Under the pieces are notes generated by a model. The model was given only the letters and a program-made list of their open reading frames with translations. It did not search any database and was not told the DNA's origin. This document shows positions 55,440 through 64,000 of a stretch of DNA of 64,000 bases, one piece after another (positions within the stretch are counted from its first letter, which is position 1; each line of letters starts with the position of its first letter). Source of the DNA: Mycolicibacterium tusciae JS617. Lineage in GTDB: Bacteria; Actinomycetota; Actinomycetes; Mycobacteriales; Mycobacteriaceae. Position numbers and translations under genes: made by a program. The stretch covers positions 4,588,903-4,652,902 of the forward strand of contig NZ_KI912270.1 in assembly GCF_000243415.2 (NCBI RefSeq), read 5' to 3'.

Positions 55440-55856
55440 CTACCGAGCATCGGCGGTCTGGCCGAGGGAGTCGATCGCGGCCTGCAACTTGGCGGCGGCC
55501 TCGTCGGCGACCTCCCGCAGCCCGGGCTCACCGGACAGCCGCACCATCACCTGCGGGTCCATCGCGTCGACGATCACCGTGTCGTCACCGGCCGCGGGAT
55601 CAGAACGCACTGCGACGTTGCACGGCAGCAACAGTCCGATCTGACGATCGGCATTGACTGCGCGGTGCGCCAGCGGCGGGTTACACGCCCCCAGGATCAG
55701 GTAGTTCTCCATGTCCTCACCGAGTTTGGCCTTCAGCGTGGCCTTCATATCGATCTCGGTCAGCACACCGAAACCCTGGTCGGCCAACGCTTTACGGGTG
55801 CGTTCCACCGCATCCTCGAATGAGGTGTGCAGCGTGGTCGACAATGCGTAACCCAT
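55440..55856 (-). CDS. DUF302-domain protein, copy B
   Basis: 138 residues from ATG 55856, with GGAGG four bases upstream; the frame opens four codons earlier. Same length as copy A with about ten substitutions, and the ACNPPLA and LPCNVAV cysteines are kept. It is the second gene of sulfur operon B. Function unknown; its conservation in two copies argues for a real role in persulfide handling. Confidence 0.8.
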   Translation of the reverse strand: MGYALSTTLHTSFEDAVERTRKALADQGFGVLTEIDMKATLKAKLGEDMENYLILGACNPPLAHRAVNADRQIGLLLPCNVAVRSDPAAGDDTVIVDAMDPQVMVRLSGEPGLREVADEAAAKLQAAIDSLGQTADAR

Positions 55857-55923
55857 GATTCCTCCCATTTCTCTGTTTGGTTGATGCGTAAGACACGCGG
55901 TGGTTCCCCACCACGGGTAAGCG

Positions 55924-56439
<516 letters not shown>

Positions 56440-56454
56440 TTAGGCGGCTAGCCT

Positions 56455-56468
56455 GGGACCATTGGCCC
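56455..56468 (+). promoter_or_regulatory. DosR-box-like site
   Basis: GGGACCATTGGCCC resembles the DosR core GGGACTWWAGTCCC: GGGAC matches exactly, and the right half GGCCC differs from GTCCC at one base. It lies about 70 bases before the SHOCT gene at 56538. Pattern only. Confidence 0.35.
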
Positions 56469-56537
56469 TAGGAACGACAACGGCCAACGCGCACGCTGAA
56501 TGCATGTGTGTGGTGGTGACCCCCAAGGGGTGTGGCG

Positions 56538-56813
56538 ATGATGTATGACGGCGACGGATGGATGTGGGGGCACGGCTGGGGTTGGGGTGGCTGGGTCCTG
56601 ATGTCCGCTGTGATGGTGCTGTTCTTGGTGGCGTTCGTCACCGCCATGGTTCTTGCCATCCGGTATCTGACTGCCTCGCGCGAGGCTTCGGGCCGGCCGG
56701 CCAGCTACGGGCAGTCCCGCTCGGAGAGTCTGCTCGCTGAGCGGTTCACCCTCGGTGAGGTCGATGAAGACGAATGCCGCCGTCGTATGACAGTTCTGCG
56801 TGAACACCGTTGA
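56538..56813 (+). CDS. SHOCT-domain membrane protein, second example
   Basis: 91 residues from ATG 56538 (a GTG six bases earlier is possible). A Gly/Trp/His-rich start (DGWMWGHGWGWGGW), one membrane helix (about 21-44) and a SHOCT motif (LLAERFTLGEVDEDECRRRM). It is preceded by a possible DosR box and followed by the MGPGQ-repeat gene, before which lies a CstR-type palindrome. Like the gene at 52886 it appears at the edge of a metal or sulfur block. Function unknown. Confidence 0.75.
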   Translation: MMYDGDGWMWGHGWGWGGWVLMSAVMVLFLVAFVTAMVLAIRYLTASREASGRPASYGQSRSESLLAERFTLGEVDEDECRRRMTVLREHR

Positions 56814-56831
56814 TCATCCTTGGCCGCCGGA

Positions 56832-56849
56832 TATACCCCTTAGGGTATA
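56832..56849. promoter_or_regulatory. Perfect CsoR/CstR-type palindrome TATACCC-CTTA-GGGTATA
   Basis: Seven perfect base pairs around four bases, about 100 bases upstream of the MGPGQ-repeat gene. This is the cleanest example of the motif in the window. Confidence 0.6.
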
Positions 56850-56948
56850 AATGGTTTGGAGGTTGAATGACCCACTTGTTTAGGAGGAGTTCATAGGAGC
56901 CGTCGGATCGACCTCATCAACCCGTCCGCACAACGGAGGAAGCAATCC

Positions 56949-57407
56949 ATGACTGAATCACCTGAATCCCCGGCAGAGCCAGCCGGTGCGACCCCGAAGC
57001 GCCGAGCCGCCGAGCCACTACTGCCTCACGAGCAGCGATACGACCGGCCCAACCGGCTCAATCAGGTCCTGGCCTGGGTGGGGATCGTCGCTGGTGTGCT
57101 GTTCGTTGTCGCGGTGATCTTCTTCTCCGGGTTCTTCATCGGCGGGGCCTCTGGGGGCTACTCCGGCTGGCATCGCGGTGACCACAGCGGTCAGATGGGT
57201 CCCGGCGGCATGATGGGACCCGGCGGCATGATGGGACCCGGCCAGATGGGGCCCGGCCAGATGGGGCCCGGCCAGATGGGACCCGGCCAGATGGGGCCCG
57301 GCCAGATGGGACCCGGCCAGATGGGACCCGGCCAGATGGGACCGGGCCAGATGGGGCCGGGCCAGCCTTCGCCGACATCTCCGGCGCCGACCACGCCGCG
57401 CCCGTAA
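56949..57407 (+). CDS. Single-pass membrane protein with MGPGQ tandem repeats
   Basis: 152 residues. A Pro/Glu-rich cytoplasmic start (1-40), one membrane helix (LAWVGIVAGVLFVVAVIFFS), a short GGYSGWHRGDHSGQ region, and then Met-rich repeats: two MGPGGM units followed by nine MGPGQ units, ending with PSPTSPAPTTPRP. Dense methionines outside the membrane are typical of soft-metal (Cu) binding, and an upstream CsoR/CstR-type operator supports this. A copper- or sulfur-induced surface metal binder is my inference; no family is recognised. Confidence 0.7.
   Translation: MTESPESPAEPAGATPKRRAAEPLLPHEQRYDRPNRLNQVLAWVGIVAGVLFVVAVIFFSGFFIGGASGGYSGWHRGDHSGQMGPGGMMGPGGMMGPGQMGPGQMGPGQMGPGQMGPGQMGPGQMGPGQMGPGQMGPGQPSPTSPAPTTPRP
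57231..57365 (+). repeat. 15-bp tandem repeat, 9 units (codes MGPGQ)
   Basis: Nine consecutive 15-base units ATGGGnCCnGGCCAG with only third-position differences, in frame inside the membrane protein gene. Two shortened relatives (MGPGGM) precede it. Unit number is likely variable between strains. Confidence 0.95.
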
Positions 57408-57627
57408 ACCCGCTTGATAGTTGAGGTGAGCCAAAACATCCCCTGCACATTGAAAGTGCGCTGCAAGTTCTTCGCACGACGTTGATACCGGTGCTTCAAT
57501 CTTGAGCCGCTCCCTGCACTTGCGGCGCAGCTCGCGGATCTCGCGGGCGCCATCGGTGGTGACCCCGACCGGGTGGTCTCGCGGCCCATGGATCGATGGC
57601 AGAGCATTCGCCGCAACGGCCTTTCGC

Positions 57628-59289
57628 CTAAGGGCGGTGTCTTCGGCGCGAGCGCGCGGTCCACACGAGGTAGGCGCCCAGCGAGCCAGCCGTACCCACC
57701 CCCAGTAGGGGTGCATGCCAAGACTTTCGCTGGCCCGGCCCAGCTGCCGCCACCACGTCCCCGAGTCCCCGGACAACGGCAGCGGCCACGATGGCGACGA
57801 CCAGACGCTGCCCCACCGCCTCGAGCCGGCCGACCAGAGGGTCCAATTCGGCCGCGCGCAGGTGGACTTCGGGCCCCCCGTCATCCAGCATTCCCTGGAG
57901 TCGGTGCAGCTGTCCGGGCAGTTCAGCCGCGGTGTCCAGCACATCGGCACCGGCATGGGTGAGACGGCGGGCCACCGCCGCGGGTGAGTAGCGGTCGGCG
58001 ACGAGCCGCTGGGCGTAGGGTTCGATGATCTGGGCGAGTTGGAACTGCGGATCAAGCTCGACAGCCATGCCCTCGGTCATGACCAGCGTCTTCAGCAGCA
58101 GGGCCAGCTCGCGTGGCAGCCGAAGATGGTGGCGGCGGATGACCGCCAGGAGATCCCGGATCAGTGCGCCGACGGGGATCTCATCCAGCGCCCGTCCTGC
58201 GGAGTCTTCGAGGATGGGGGCCAGGTCTGCGGTCAGGGCCGAAAGATCGACGGTGCCGCGGGCGGAGGCAACACCCATGACGGCGGAGGCGATGCGGCGG
58301 GGATTGCGGCGTGCCAGCGCGATGAGCAGGGTTCCGAGTTCCTCGCGCAGTTGCGGGTCGATGTCGCCGACCATGCCGAAGTCGATCAAACCGATCCGGC
58401 CGCCGGGTTCGATGAAGAGGTTGCCCGGGTGTGGATCGGCGTGGAAGAACCCGTCGTCGAAGATCATCGTCGCTGCCGCCCGTGCCGCGCGCGCGGCTAG
58501 AGCCGGCCGGTCGATGCCGGCAGCATCCAGGGCCTGCAGGTCGCTGACTTTGATTCCTCTGATCCGCTCGAGTGTCAGGACCCGCGATGTGGTGGTCTCC
58601 CAGTAGATTCGGGGAATATGGATGCCTTCGTCGGCGGCGAAGTTCGTGGCGAAGTGTTCCGCGTTGCGGCCCTCTTTGAGATAGTCGAGTTCGGCGCGCA
58701 GCGTGTGGGCGAACTCTTCGGCGATACCGATCAGGTCATAGTCGGCGGCAGCCTCCCAGTGTCTGCTGGCCCGGGCGGCCAGGTTCCCCAGAATTTCCAG
58801 ATCCTGCTCGACCTGTTCGACCACATCCGGGCGCCGCACCTTGACCACGACCTCGGTGCCGTCGGACAGTGTGGCCGCGTGTGCCTGTCCCAGGGAGGCA
58901 CTGGCCAGCGGCTCTAGATCGAATGATGTGAAGACTTCGAAGGGAGCGCTTCCGAGCTCGCGTTCGATGAGCTCGGCGATGATCGGGGCGGGGACGGGCG
59001 GAGCGGAGTCCTGCAGTGCGGCCAGCTCTTCGCGATACGGTTCGGGCAGCAGGTCGGAGCGGGTGGAGAGGATCTGGCCGAGCTTGACGAAGGTGGGGCC
59101 GAGTTGTTCGAGTGCCAGGCGCAGGTGCTCGGGATTCGAATAGGGCAGCTCCCTGCGTTCATGGCCCATCAGCCCATGGTGGAAGGGTACCCATCGCTGC
59201 AGGCCCGCAGCGCCGACCGCCAATCCGAATCCGTGCCGGGCCAGGATACCGGCGATCTGCCGGTAACGGTCGGCATGGCCGTGTGCCAT
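57628..59289 (-). CDS. AarF/UbiB-family (ABC1) atypical kinase
   Basis: 553 residues. Family motifs: LEQLGPTFVKLGQILSTRSD (KxGQ), LASASLGQAHAATLSDG (Ala-rich loop), DDGFFHADPHPGNLF (ExD/catalytic region), GLIDFGMVGDI. Two hydrophobic helices close the C-terminus (about 500-545), as in UbiB. These proteins use ATP to support quinone or lipid metabolism at the membrane. The adjacent sulfur locus has an SQR remnant that uses quinone, so a link is possible but weak. Confidence 0.9.
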   Translation of the reverse strand: MAHGHADRYRQIAGILARHGFGLAVGAAGLQRWVPFHHGLMGHERRELPYSNPEHLRLALEQLGPTFVKLGQILSTRSDLLPEPYREELAALQDSAPPVPAPIIAELIERELGSAPFEVFTSFDLEPLASASLGQAHAATLSDGTEVVVKVRRPDVVEQVEQDLEILGNLAARASRHWEAAADYDLIGIAEEFAHTLRAELDYLKEGRNAEHFATNFAADEGIHIPRIYWETTTSRVLTLERIRGIKVSDLQALDAAGIDRPALAARAARAAATMIFDDGFFHADPHPGNLFIEPGGRIGLIDFGMVGDIDPQLREELGTLLIALARRNPRRIASAVMGVASARGTVDLSALTADLAPILEDSAGRALDEIPVGALIRDLLAVIRRHHLRLPRELALLLKTLVMTEGMAVELDPQFQLAQIIEPYAQRLVADRYSPAAVARRLTHAGADVLDTAAELPGQLHRLQGMLDDGGPEVHLRAAELDPLVGRLEAVGQRLVVAIVAAAVVRGLGDVVAAAGPGQRKSWHAPLLGVGTAGSLGAYLVWTARSRRRHRP

Positions 59290-59295
59290 CGGTGT

Positions 59296-59670
59296 TCAGC
59301 CCCGCCCCATCGAAACCCTACGCAAGGCGGGAACTTCGGGCAGTGTCGAACCGCCTGCCGTCGAGACACCGCAATCCGCGCTGAAGCGCGAGCTACGCCG
59401 CCGCCGCCGGCCGCGGTAGTGGTGGCATTGGGTCAGCACGGTGCCATCGCGGCGGCTGCACCTGGTCGCCACCGGATTCCCGGTACAGCGCGCGGATGCC
59501 GTCGGTGATGTTGTCGACCCGGCGGTACCCTCACTCGTCGACATCGCCATCCGCTGCCCGCTCGCCGCGATCCGACGAATCGCTGTGGCCAGCAACCCCA
59601 AATCCGTCGGGTAGCACACGTTCGCCGCGCGGTTGAGCACGACCGCGATGCTGTCTTCATCGCCGACCAT
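59296..59670 (-). pseudogene. CstR-type regulator start fused to degenerate sequence
   Basis: From ATG 59670 the first 14 codons ([14 protein letters not shown]) are identical but for one residue to the CstR-like proteins. The frame then reads AANVCYPTDLGLLATAIRRI, which resembles fragments of transposases of the IS1182 kind. It continues with frame changes (in another frame GYRRVDNITDGIRALYRESG). Neither Cys of the sensor remains. A third CstR-type locus therefore existed and was broken. Confidence 0.55.
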
Positions 59671-59704
59671 CGCCGACTCCCTTCTCCGTAGTACCGTCCA
59701 TCAT

Positions 59705-59888
59705 ATACCCCACCGGGTATCTGGCGCTCGGGTCGGCGGCCTCCACAGCTGACGTGGTGGATGGCCATTGTCGGGGAGATGCAGAATCACTCCCCTCGCC
59801 ACCAAGCCGCCACCTTTGCGCCGAAAGGGGCCGTCGACCTCGCGGCGCCAAGCGCCCATCCTGGACGCGCTATACCAGGAGGGGTATA
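59705..59888. promoter_or_regulatory. CstR-type operator-like sites of the third sulfur locus
   Basis: ATACCC-CACC-GGGTAT (59705-59720) lies before the broken CstR start, as expected. TATACC-AGGAGG-GGTATA (59871-59888) lies just before the rhodanese gene and overlaps its purine-rich leader. Both fit the palindrome class of operons A and B, somewhat weaker in the second case. Confidence 0.5.
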
Positions 59889-59897
59889 CAGGGAGAG

Positions 59898-60209
59898 GTG
59901 AGTGGACCACGTGAAGTCGATGTCGAGGAGTTCGCCGCCGGCTGGGCTGCCGGTAAGCCGGTCGTGGATGTCCGGGAGCCCTGGGAATACGCGCAGGGTC
60001 ATGTTCCCGGTGCGCTCCTGATGCCGCTCAAGCAGCTGCAGGAACATATCGCCGACTTACCCGACGGCGACACCGTGTACGTCATCTGCGCATCGGGCAA
60101 CCGCAGTCTGCGCGGTGCGCAGATCCTGAGATCTGTTGGCCGAAAAGCTTTTTCGGTCGCCGGAGGGATGTCGCAATGGACAGCTCAAGGGCGACCCACC
60201 CAAACCTAA
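59898..60209 (+). CDS. Single-domain rhodanese
   Basis: 103 residues from GTG 59898, with GGGAGAG directly upstream. A single rhodanese domain (VVDVREPWEYAQGHVPGALL, then YVICASGNRSLRGAQIL with the catalytic Cys, ending GGMSQWTAQGRP). These thiosulfate/persulfide sulfurtransferases move sulfane sulfur to acceptors. It lies between the broken CstR and the SQR remnant behind a CstR-type palindrome, so it belongs to the third sulfur locus. Confidence 0.85.
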   Translation: MSGPREVDVEEFAAGWAAGKPVVDVREPWEYAQGHVPGALLMPLKQLQEHIADLPDGDTVYVICASGNRSLRGAQILRSVGRKAFSVAGGMSQWTAQGRPTQT

Positions 60210-60296
60210 ACACCACAGCACGTGCCCTTACCGGCGGCTGAGAGAGGACGTGCGACCACAGAAGCTTGCCGACTACAGCAGGGAACTATCGCGACT

Positions 60297-60534
60297 ATGA
60301 AGACCGTACTGATTCTGGGTGCCGGTTTCGGCGGCCTGGAGGTGGCCGCCCAACTGTCAGACACCCTCGCCGACGAGGTCCGGGTCATCCTGATCGATCA
60401 CAACGACGGGTTCACGTTCGGGGTTCTCCAAGATCATCCTGGGCGTGGGCCTACCCACAAATGATCGAACGAATGCGTGCCGAAACCCACATCGGCCGAC
60501 ACGCCACCGTCGCTGGAGACGCACACTGGCGATA
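60297..60534 (+). pseudogene. Remnant of a sulfide:quinone oxidoreductase-like flavoprotein
   Basis: From ATG 60297: KTVLILGAGFGGLEVAAQLS is the FAD-binding GxGxxG start, followed by VILIDHNDGFTFG. The frame then breaks; FSKIIL continues in a second frame, and a third gives MIERMRAETHIGRHATVAGD. Less than 80 codons of the ~370 expected are left. It is consistent with SQR or flavocytochrome c sulfide dehydrogenase. Its presence shows that the third locus once encoded sulfide oxidation. Confidence 0.65.
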
Positions 60535-60574
60535 GCGGGGTCCTGGTTCGCAGCTGGAGAAAGGGAGTGACGGC

Positions 60575-62377
60575 ATGACCACGGGGAGCGTGAATGTCTC
60601 GGCGCCGCCGCTACCCACCTCGCCCTTGCTCGAGCGGGTCCGGCGGGGGGTTATCGGTGAGGGCGCGGTCCTGGACGGACCCTACGGTCGGCGCCGGATT
60701 ACCTACGCCGACTACACCGCCTCGGGGCGGTCGCTGGATTTCCTGGAGGACTTCATCCGCCAGCAGGTGCTACCGCGCTACGCCAACACCCACACCGAAA
60801 GCTCCGGCACCGGGCTACAGACCTCACTGCTGCGCCACGATGCACGCCAGATCATCCACGACGCCATCGGCGGCGGCGAGAACGATCTCGTGATCTTCTG
60901 CGGATCGGGGGCGACGGCGGCGGTGAACAAGCTGGTGGGCATCCTCGAACTTCGCGTCCCGTCCGGGCTGGCCGAGCGCTACCGGTGGGGCGAGCAGATC
61001 CCCGACCGGGAGCGACCGGTGGTCTTCGTTGGCCCCTACGAACACCACTCCAACGAGTTGCCGTGGCGCGAGTCCATCGCCGAGCTGGTGGTGATCGACG
61101 AAGACGCCGACGGGCACATCGATCTGGAACAACTGAAGCAGCGGCTGATCCACCACGCAGACCGACCATTACGCATCGGTAGCTTCTCGGCGGCCTCCAA
61201 CGTTACCGGGGTGTTGTCGGACACCGACCGGATCGCCACCCTGCTGCACGAGCACGGCGCGTTGTCGTTCTGGGACTACGCCGCCGCCGGACCCTACGTC
61301 CCGATCCGGATGCGGGACGGCGCTGCTGGGCGCGGTGATCACAAGGATGCGATCTTCCTCTCACCGCACAAGTTCGTCGGCGGACCCCAGACCCCCGGGA
61401 TCCTGGTGGTTCGCCGTGAGCTGGTGCGCAACGCCGTGCCCACCGCACCGGGAGGGGGCACGGTGGCGTTCGTGGACCCGATCGGGCATCGCTATCTCGA
61501 TGACCCCATCGCCCGGGAAGAGGGCGGCACCCCGGCGATCATCGAGTCGATCCGGGCGGGGCTGGTCTTTGCGCTCAAAGACGCCGTGGGCACCGACCTA
61601 ATCGGGCAACGAGAACAGCGGCTGTGGCGTCATGCCCTGCACCGGTGGCAGGCTCACCCGAACATCGAAATCCTCGGTCACCCTGATGCGCAACGGCTGT
61701 CCATCGTGTCCTTCCGTGTCCGGTCAGGCGCGCAGCGCTACCTGCACCACAACTACGTGGTGGCCCTGCTCAACGACCTGTTCGGCATCCAAGCCCGCGG
61801 CGGTTGCTCGTGTGCCGGCCCATACGGGCACCGGCTGTTGACCATCGACGCGCAGCATTCCCGCGCCTACCGCGACGAAATCGAATTGGGTTGTGAGGGC
61901 ATCAAACCCGGCTGGACCCGCATCAACTTCAACTACTTCATCTCCGACACCGTGCGCGACTACCTGATCGACGCCGTGGAACTGCTGGGCCGCTATGGCC
62001 ACCGCCTGCTCACCGACTACACCTTCAGCCCGGACACCGGCCTGTGGCATCACCGTGGCGGCCCCCGCCGCCCCCCGCTGCGGCTAAAGGACCTGTTCTA
62101 CGACAATGCGGGGACCCTGCAATACCCGACGGACCGCGACACCCTCGACGAGGCCGCATTGACCGATCATCTGCGCGAGGCCCGCGCGCTGCTGGATGCC
62201 CGCCCCAACGAAGTGCCCGACGGCCCTACCGGCCTCTCAGCACACTTCGAAGCGCTGCGCTGGTTCCCGCTACCCCCGCACTGCCTGACCCCCAACCCCT
62301 CTATAGCCACCACCACCGGTGTGGCCACGCCACACCAAGGCGCAGCGGAGGCGCACCACGGACCGGCCCGACCTTGA
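60575..62377 (+). CDS. Class V aminotransferase / cysteine desulfurase-like PLP enzyme
   Basis: 600 residues. PLP-binding Lys in IFLSPHKFVGGPQTPGILVV; the aspartate/His region is FWDYAAAGPYVPIRM; a Cys-rich loop GIQARGGCSCAGPYGHRLL sits where SufS/NifS enzymes have the catalytic Cys. It is longer than SufS (about 400) because of a C-terminal extension (about 480-600) with YDNAGTLQYPTDRD and a Thr/His/Pro-rich tail. Likely removes sulfur from cysteine or a related substrate and makes persulfide. It is downstream of the rhodanese and SQR remnant and may supply or process sulfane sulfur. Confidence 0.85.
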   Translation: MTTGSVNVSAPPLPTSPLLERVRRGVIGEGAVLDGPYGRRRITYADYTASGRSLDFLEDFIRQQVLPRYANTHTESSGTGLQTSLLRHDARQIIHDAIGGGENDLVIFCGSGATAAVNKLVGILELRVPSGLAERYRWGEQIPDRERPVVFVGPYEHHSNELPWRESIAELVVIDEDADGHIDLEQLKQRLIHHADRPLRIGSFSAASNVTGVLSDTDRIATLLHEHGALSFWDYAAAGPYVPIRMRDGAAGRGDHKDAIFLSPHKFVGGPQTPGILVVRRELVRNAVPTAPGGGTVAFVDPIGHRYLDDPIAREEGGTPAIIESIRAGLVFALKDAVGTDLIGQREQRLWRHALHRWQAHPNIEILGHPDAQRLSIVSFRVRSGAQRYLHHNYVVALLNDLFGIQARGGCSCAGPYGHRLLTIDAQHSRAYRDEIELGCEGIKPGWTRINFNYFISDTVRDYLIDAVELLGRYGHRLLTDYTFSPDTGLWHHRGGPRRPPLRLKDLFYDNAGTLQYPTDRDTLDEAALTDHLREARALLDARPNEVPDGPTGLSAHFEALRWFPLPPHCLTPNPSIATTTGVATPHQGAAEAHHGPARP

Positions 62378-62645
62378 AGGGAGGAGCCCCAAACGCGGAC
62401 GGCGGCAACACGACGCTCCGACACGACGCGAGTGCACGGCGCTTAACTTAAGCTCCGGTTGGGGTGTGGGTTCGCAAACGGACAGCGGGCCGAGAAGGGA
62501 GAGTGTGTCCCGATGAGAGCGACGACAACGGTGGCCATATGCCGTAGGTTCAGCGTTGAATACCGTTGGGGGACTGCGAAGCTGGTTACGTATCGCCAGC
62601 CTCACCAAGTGTATGGGTGCGAACGCCAGTATCGAGGCGGTCGGG

Positions 62646-63344
62646 GTGTCTAGCACTGCGGGTGCCCCAGTGCTGGGTGATGTCGCCCACCGTGGGGCGG
62701 TGTTAGCGGTGCTGGCCCATCCCGACGATGAAAGCTTCGGGGTGGGCGCCGTGCTTGCCGCGCTGGCCGCAGCCGGGGCCGAGGTGCGCGTGTTGTGCCT
62801 GACCTACGGTGAGGCGAGCACGCTCGGAGCCAGCGTGGACCTCGCGACTGTGCGCCGTCACGAGCTAACCGCGGCCGCCGAGCGCCTGGGCGTCACCAAC
62901 GTCGTGCTCCATGATTTTCCCGACGGTCACTTGGGCGAGATCACGCCCGCCACCCTTGACAAGGTCGTGCAGGACAGCCTTGGTGATGTGGCCACGCTTG
63001 TCGTGTTCGAACCGGGCGGTGTGACCGGCCACCCCGATCACCAAGCCGCGACCGCCGCAGCGCTTCGTGTCGCCGACCGAAACAAGCTGGCGGTGCTGGA
63101 GTGGGGCGTCGCCTCCACCGTCGCCGACAGTCTGAACGCAGAGTTCGCCACGACGTTCGTCGCCCTCGACGGCGACGGGACCGTCGACATTGCCGTCGAC
63201 CGCGCCGTCCAGCTTGCCGCGATCGCTTGCCACGAAAGCCAAGCCCGCGACAACCCGGTCCTCACCCGTCGCCTCCAGCTCCAAGGGCCGGTGGAGCGGA
63301 TCCGCGCACATCCTCCCGCTCGTTCCGCGGACACGATCTCGTAA
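62646..63344 (+). CDS. PIG-L/LmbE-family deacetylase
   Basis: 232 residues from GTG 62646, with GAGG eight bases upstream; ATG 62613 is possible. Zinc motifs are AHPDDESFGVGAVLA (HPDDE) and GGVTGHPDHQAATAAAL (HPDH). The family includes MshB/Mca (mycothiol) and GlcNAc-PI deacetylases. Mycothiol S-conjugate amidases have longer chains, so the substrate is uncertain. A thiol-linked role would fit the sulfur setting but is unproven. Confidence 0.85.
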   Translation: MSSTAGAPVLGDVAHRGAVLAVLAHPDDESFGVGAVLAALAAAGAEVRVLCLTYGEASTLGASVDLATVRRHELTAAAERLGVTNVVLHDFPDGHLGEITPATLDKVVQDSLGDVATLVVFEPGGVTGHPDHQAATAAALRVADRNKLAVLEWGVASTVADSLNAEFATTFVALDGDGTVDIAVDRAVQLAAIACHESQARDNPVLTRRLQLQGPVERIRAHPPARSADTIS

Positions 63345-63404
63345 CGGACAGTGGCGCATAGCCTGGGCCCGCAAGTGTCAGCGACCGGCCGCATCATCCG
63401 AGAT

Positions 63405-63435
63405 GGGGTCGCCGTAGCAACCGCGCGAATCTTGC
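63405..63435 (+). repeat. Tn3-family terminal inverted-repeat-like end
   Basis: GGGGTCGCCGTAGCAACCG and following bases match the end at 51456 at about 25 of 31 positions, and lie 106 bases before a Tn3-type tnpA start, in the direction expected for a left end. Confidence 0.6.
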
Positions 63436-63541
63436 CCTCTTCATTACCATGGCGCCCGGTAGACGATCCCCTTGCGGGCGGTCACCGGCGCCGGACACCG
63501 TCAGTCTTGTCCAGCATTGATCGGCGCGGATAGCGTGCGTC

Positions 63542-64000
63542 ATGCCGGTTCGGTTCCTGTCCGACGTTGAGCTCGCGAGGCTCAGCGGCTGGCCGCACGA
63601 TGTCGCCGACGACGACCTGGTCACGTTCTTCACGCTGACCAGCGACGACCTTGGCTAGCTCGGCTCGAACGTCCGTGTCGAGAACCGACTGGGCGCGGCC
63701 GTCCAGCTCTGCACGCTGCGTTGGCTGGGCTGGATACCGGACGATCTGAACGTCTGCCCTTCGGCCGCGGTAGACCGTCTCGCCAACCGGCTGGGGCTTG
63801 CCGGCGCTGACGTGCCCGGGTTGCTGGCCGCCTATGGGCGGTTGGGAGGGGCGTACCCGGCGTGATCATCGGGCGCTGGTACTGGACCGGCTGGGCTGGC
63901 GAGCGTCGGGGGCGGGCGACCGCAAGCAGCTCGACGCGTTCCTTCTTGCTCGGGCACTGGAGCACGACGCGCCCGGTGTGTTGCTCCAGCTCGCCTGCGA
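63542..64000 (+). pseudogene. Tn3-family transposase (TnpA), N-terminal part, degenerate
   Basis: From ATG 63542: MPVRFLSDVELARLSGWPHD is the DUF4158 start of Tn3 transposases. An in-frame TAG occurs at 63656, where homologues have RW. The frame continues LGAAVQLCTLRWLGWIPDDL and then breaks near 63850, continuing in another frame as KQLDAFLLARALEHDAPGVL to the window edge. It cannot make a full transposase unless read through. The rest lies beyond 64000. Confidence 0.8.

Noticed and set aside
57231..57365. CRISPR array
   Set aside because: The units are contiguous 15-bp coding repeats without spacers and no cas genes are present.

Overview
The window is high-GC actinobacterial DNA and almost certainly mycobacterial. 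It holds an ESX (type VII) EccA ATPase directly joined to a conjugation-type IV secretion operon, mycobacterial-style copper genes (CsoR, P1B ATPases), two sequences resembling DosR boxes, and many truncated transposon or IS remnants. I infer a large conjugative plasmid or integrated element of a (probably slow-growing) mycobacterium. The species cannot be read from the sequence.

Layout. (1) 0.2-12.5 kb: conjugation module. One leftward operon encodes VirB2/VirB3/VirB4/VirB6/TcpC-like proteins, a discoidin-like membrane protein and EccA, with a divergent HTH regulator and a perfect 17-bp palindrome between them. (2) 12.5-15.4 kb: scar zone with a truncated IS110 transposase, a membrane/spermidine-synthase-like fusion and a broken cytochrome oxidase III tail. 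(3) 15.4-18.5 kb: sulfur operon A (CstR-like sensor, DUF302, TauE/SafE exporter, MBL-rhodanese). (4) 18.5-21 kb: decayed genes. (5) 21-27 kb: CDF exporter with ArsR regulator; MFS with MBL-rhodanese, divergent from an ArsR-rhodanese fusion and a nucleoside phosphorylase. (6) 27-34.7 kb: a radical SAM / PhnD-like / acyl-CoA-dehydrogenase-like operon, DoxX, SRPBCC, P450, two TetR regulators and a methyltransferase. (7) 34.7-46.3 kb: transporter fragments, then a dormancy/stress-type block (HAD-GH65, stress protein, phosphoketolase, CPD-type metal ATPase, MFS). (8) 46.4-49.5 kb: copper operon CsoR-chaperone-CopA. (9) 50-53.1 kb: integrase cut by a Tn3-type end, a resolvase and half a multicopper oxidase. 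(10) 53.2-56.3 kb: sulfur operon B, an inverted second copy of operon A. (11) 56.5-62.4 kb: SHOCT protein, MGPGQ-repeat membrane protein, UbiB-like kinase, and a third decayed sulfur locus (CstR start, rhodanese, SQR remnant, cysteine-desulfurase-like enzyme). (12) 62.6-64 kb: PIG-L deacetylase and a decayed Tn3 transposase.

The main theme is persulfide/sulfide handling: eight complete or partial rhodanese domains in five proteins, two intact CstR-type sensors, two sulfite-type exporters, and DoxX, SQR and desulfurase-like genes. Copper resistance is the second theme. At least nine TACCC-n-GGGTA operator-like palindromes sit in front of sulfur and copper genes, so these loci may form one CsoR/CstR-type regulon carried on a transmissible element.
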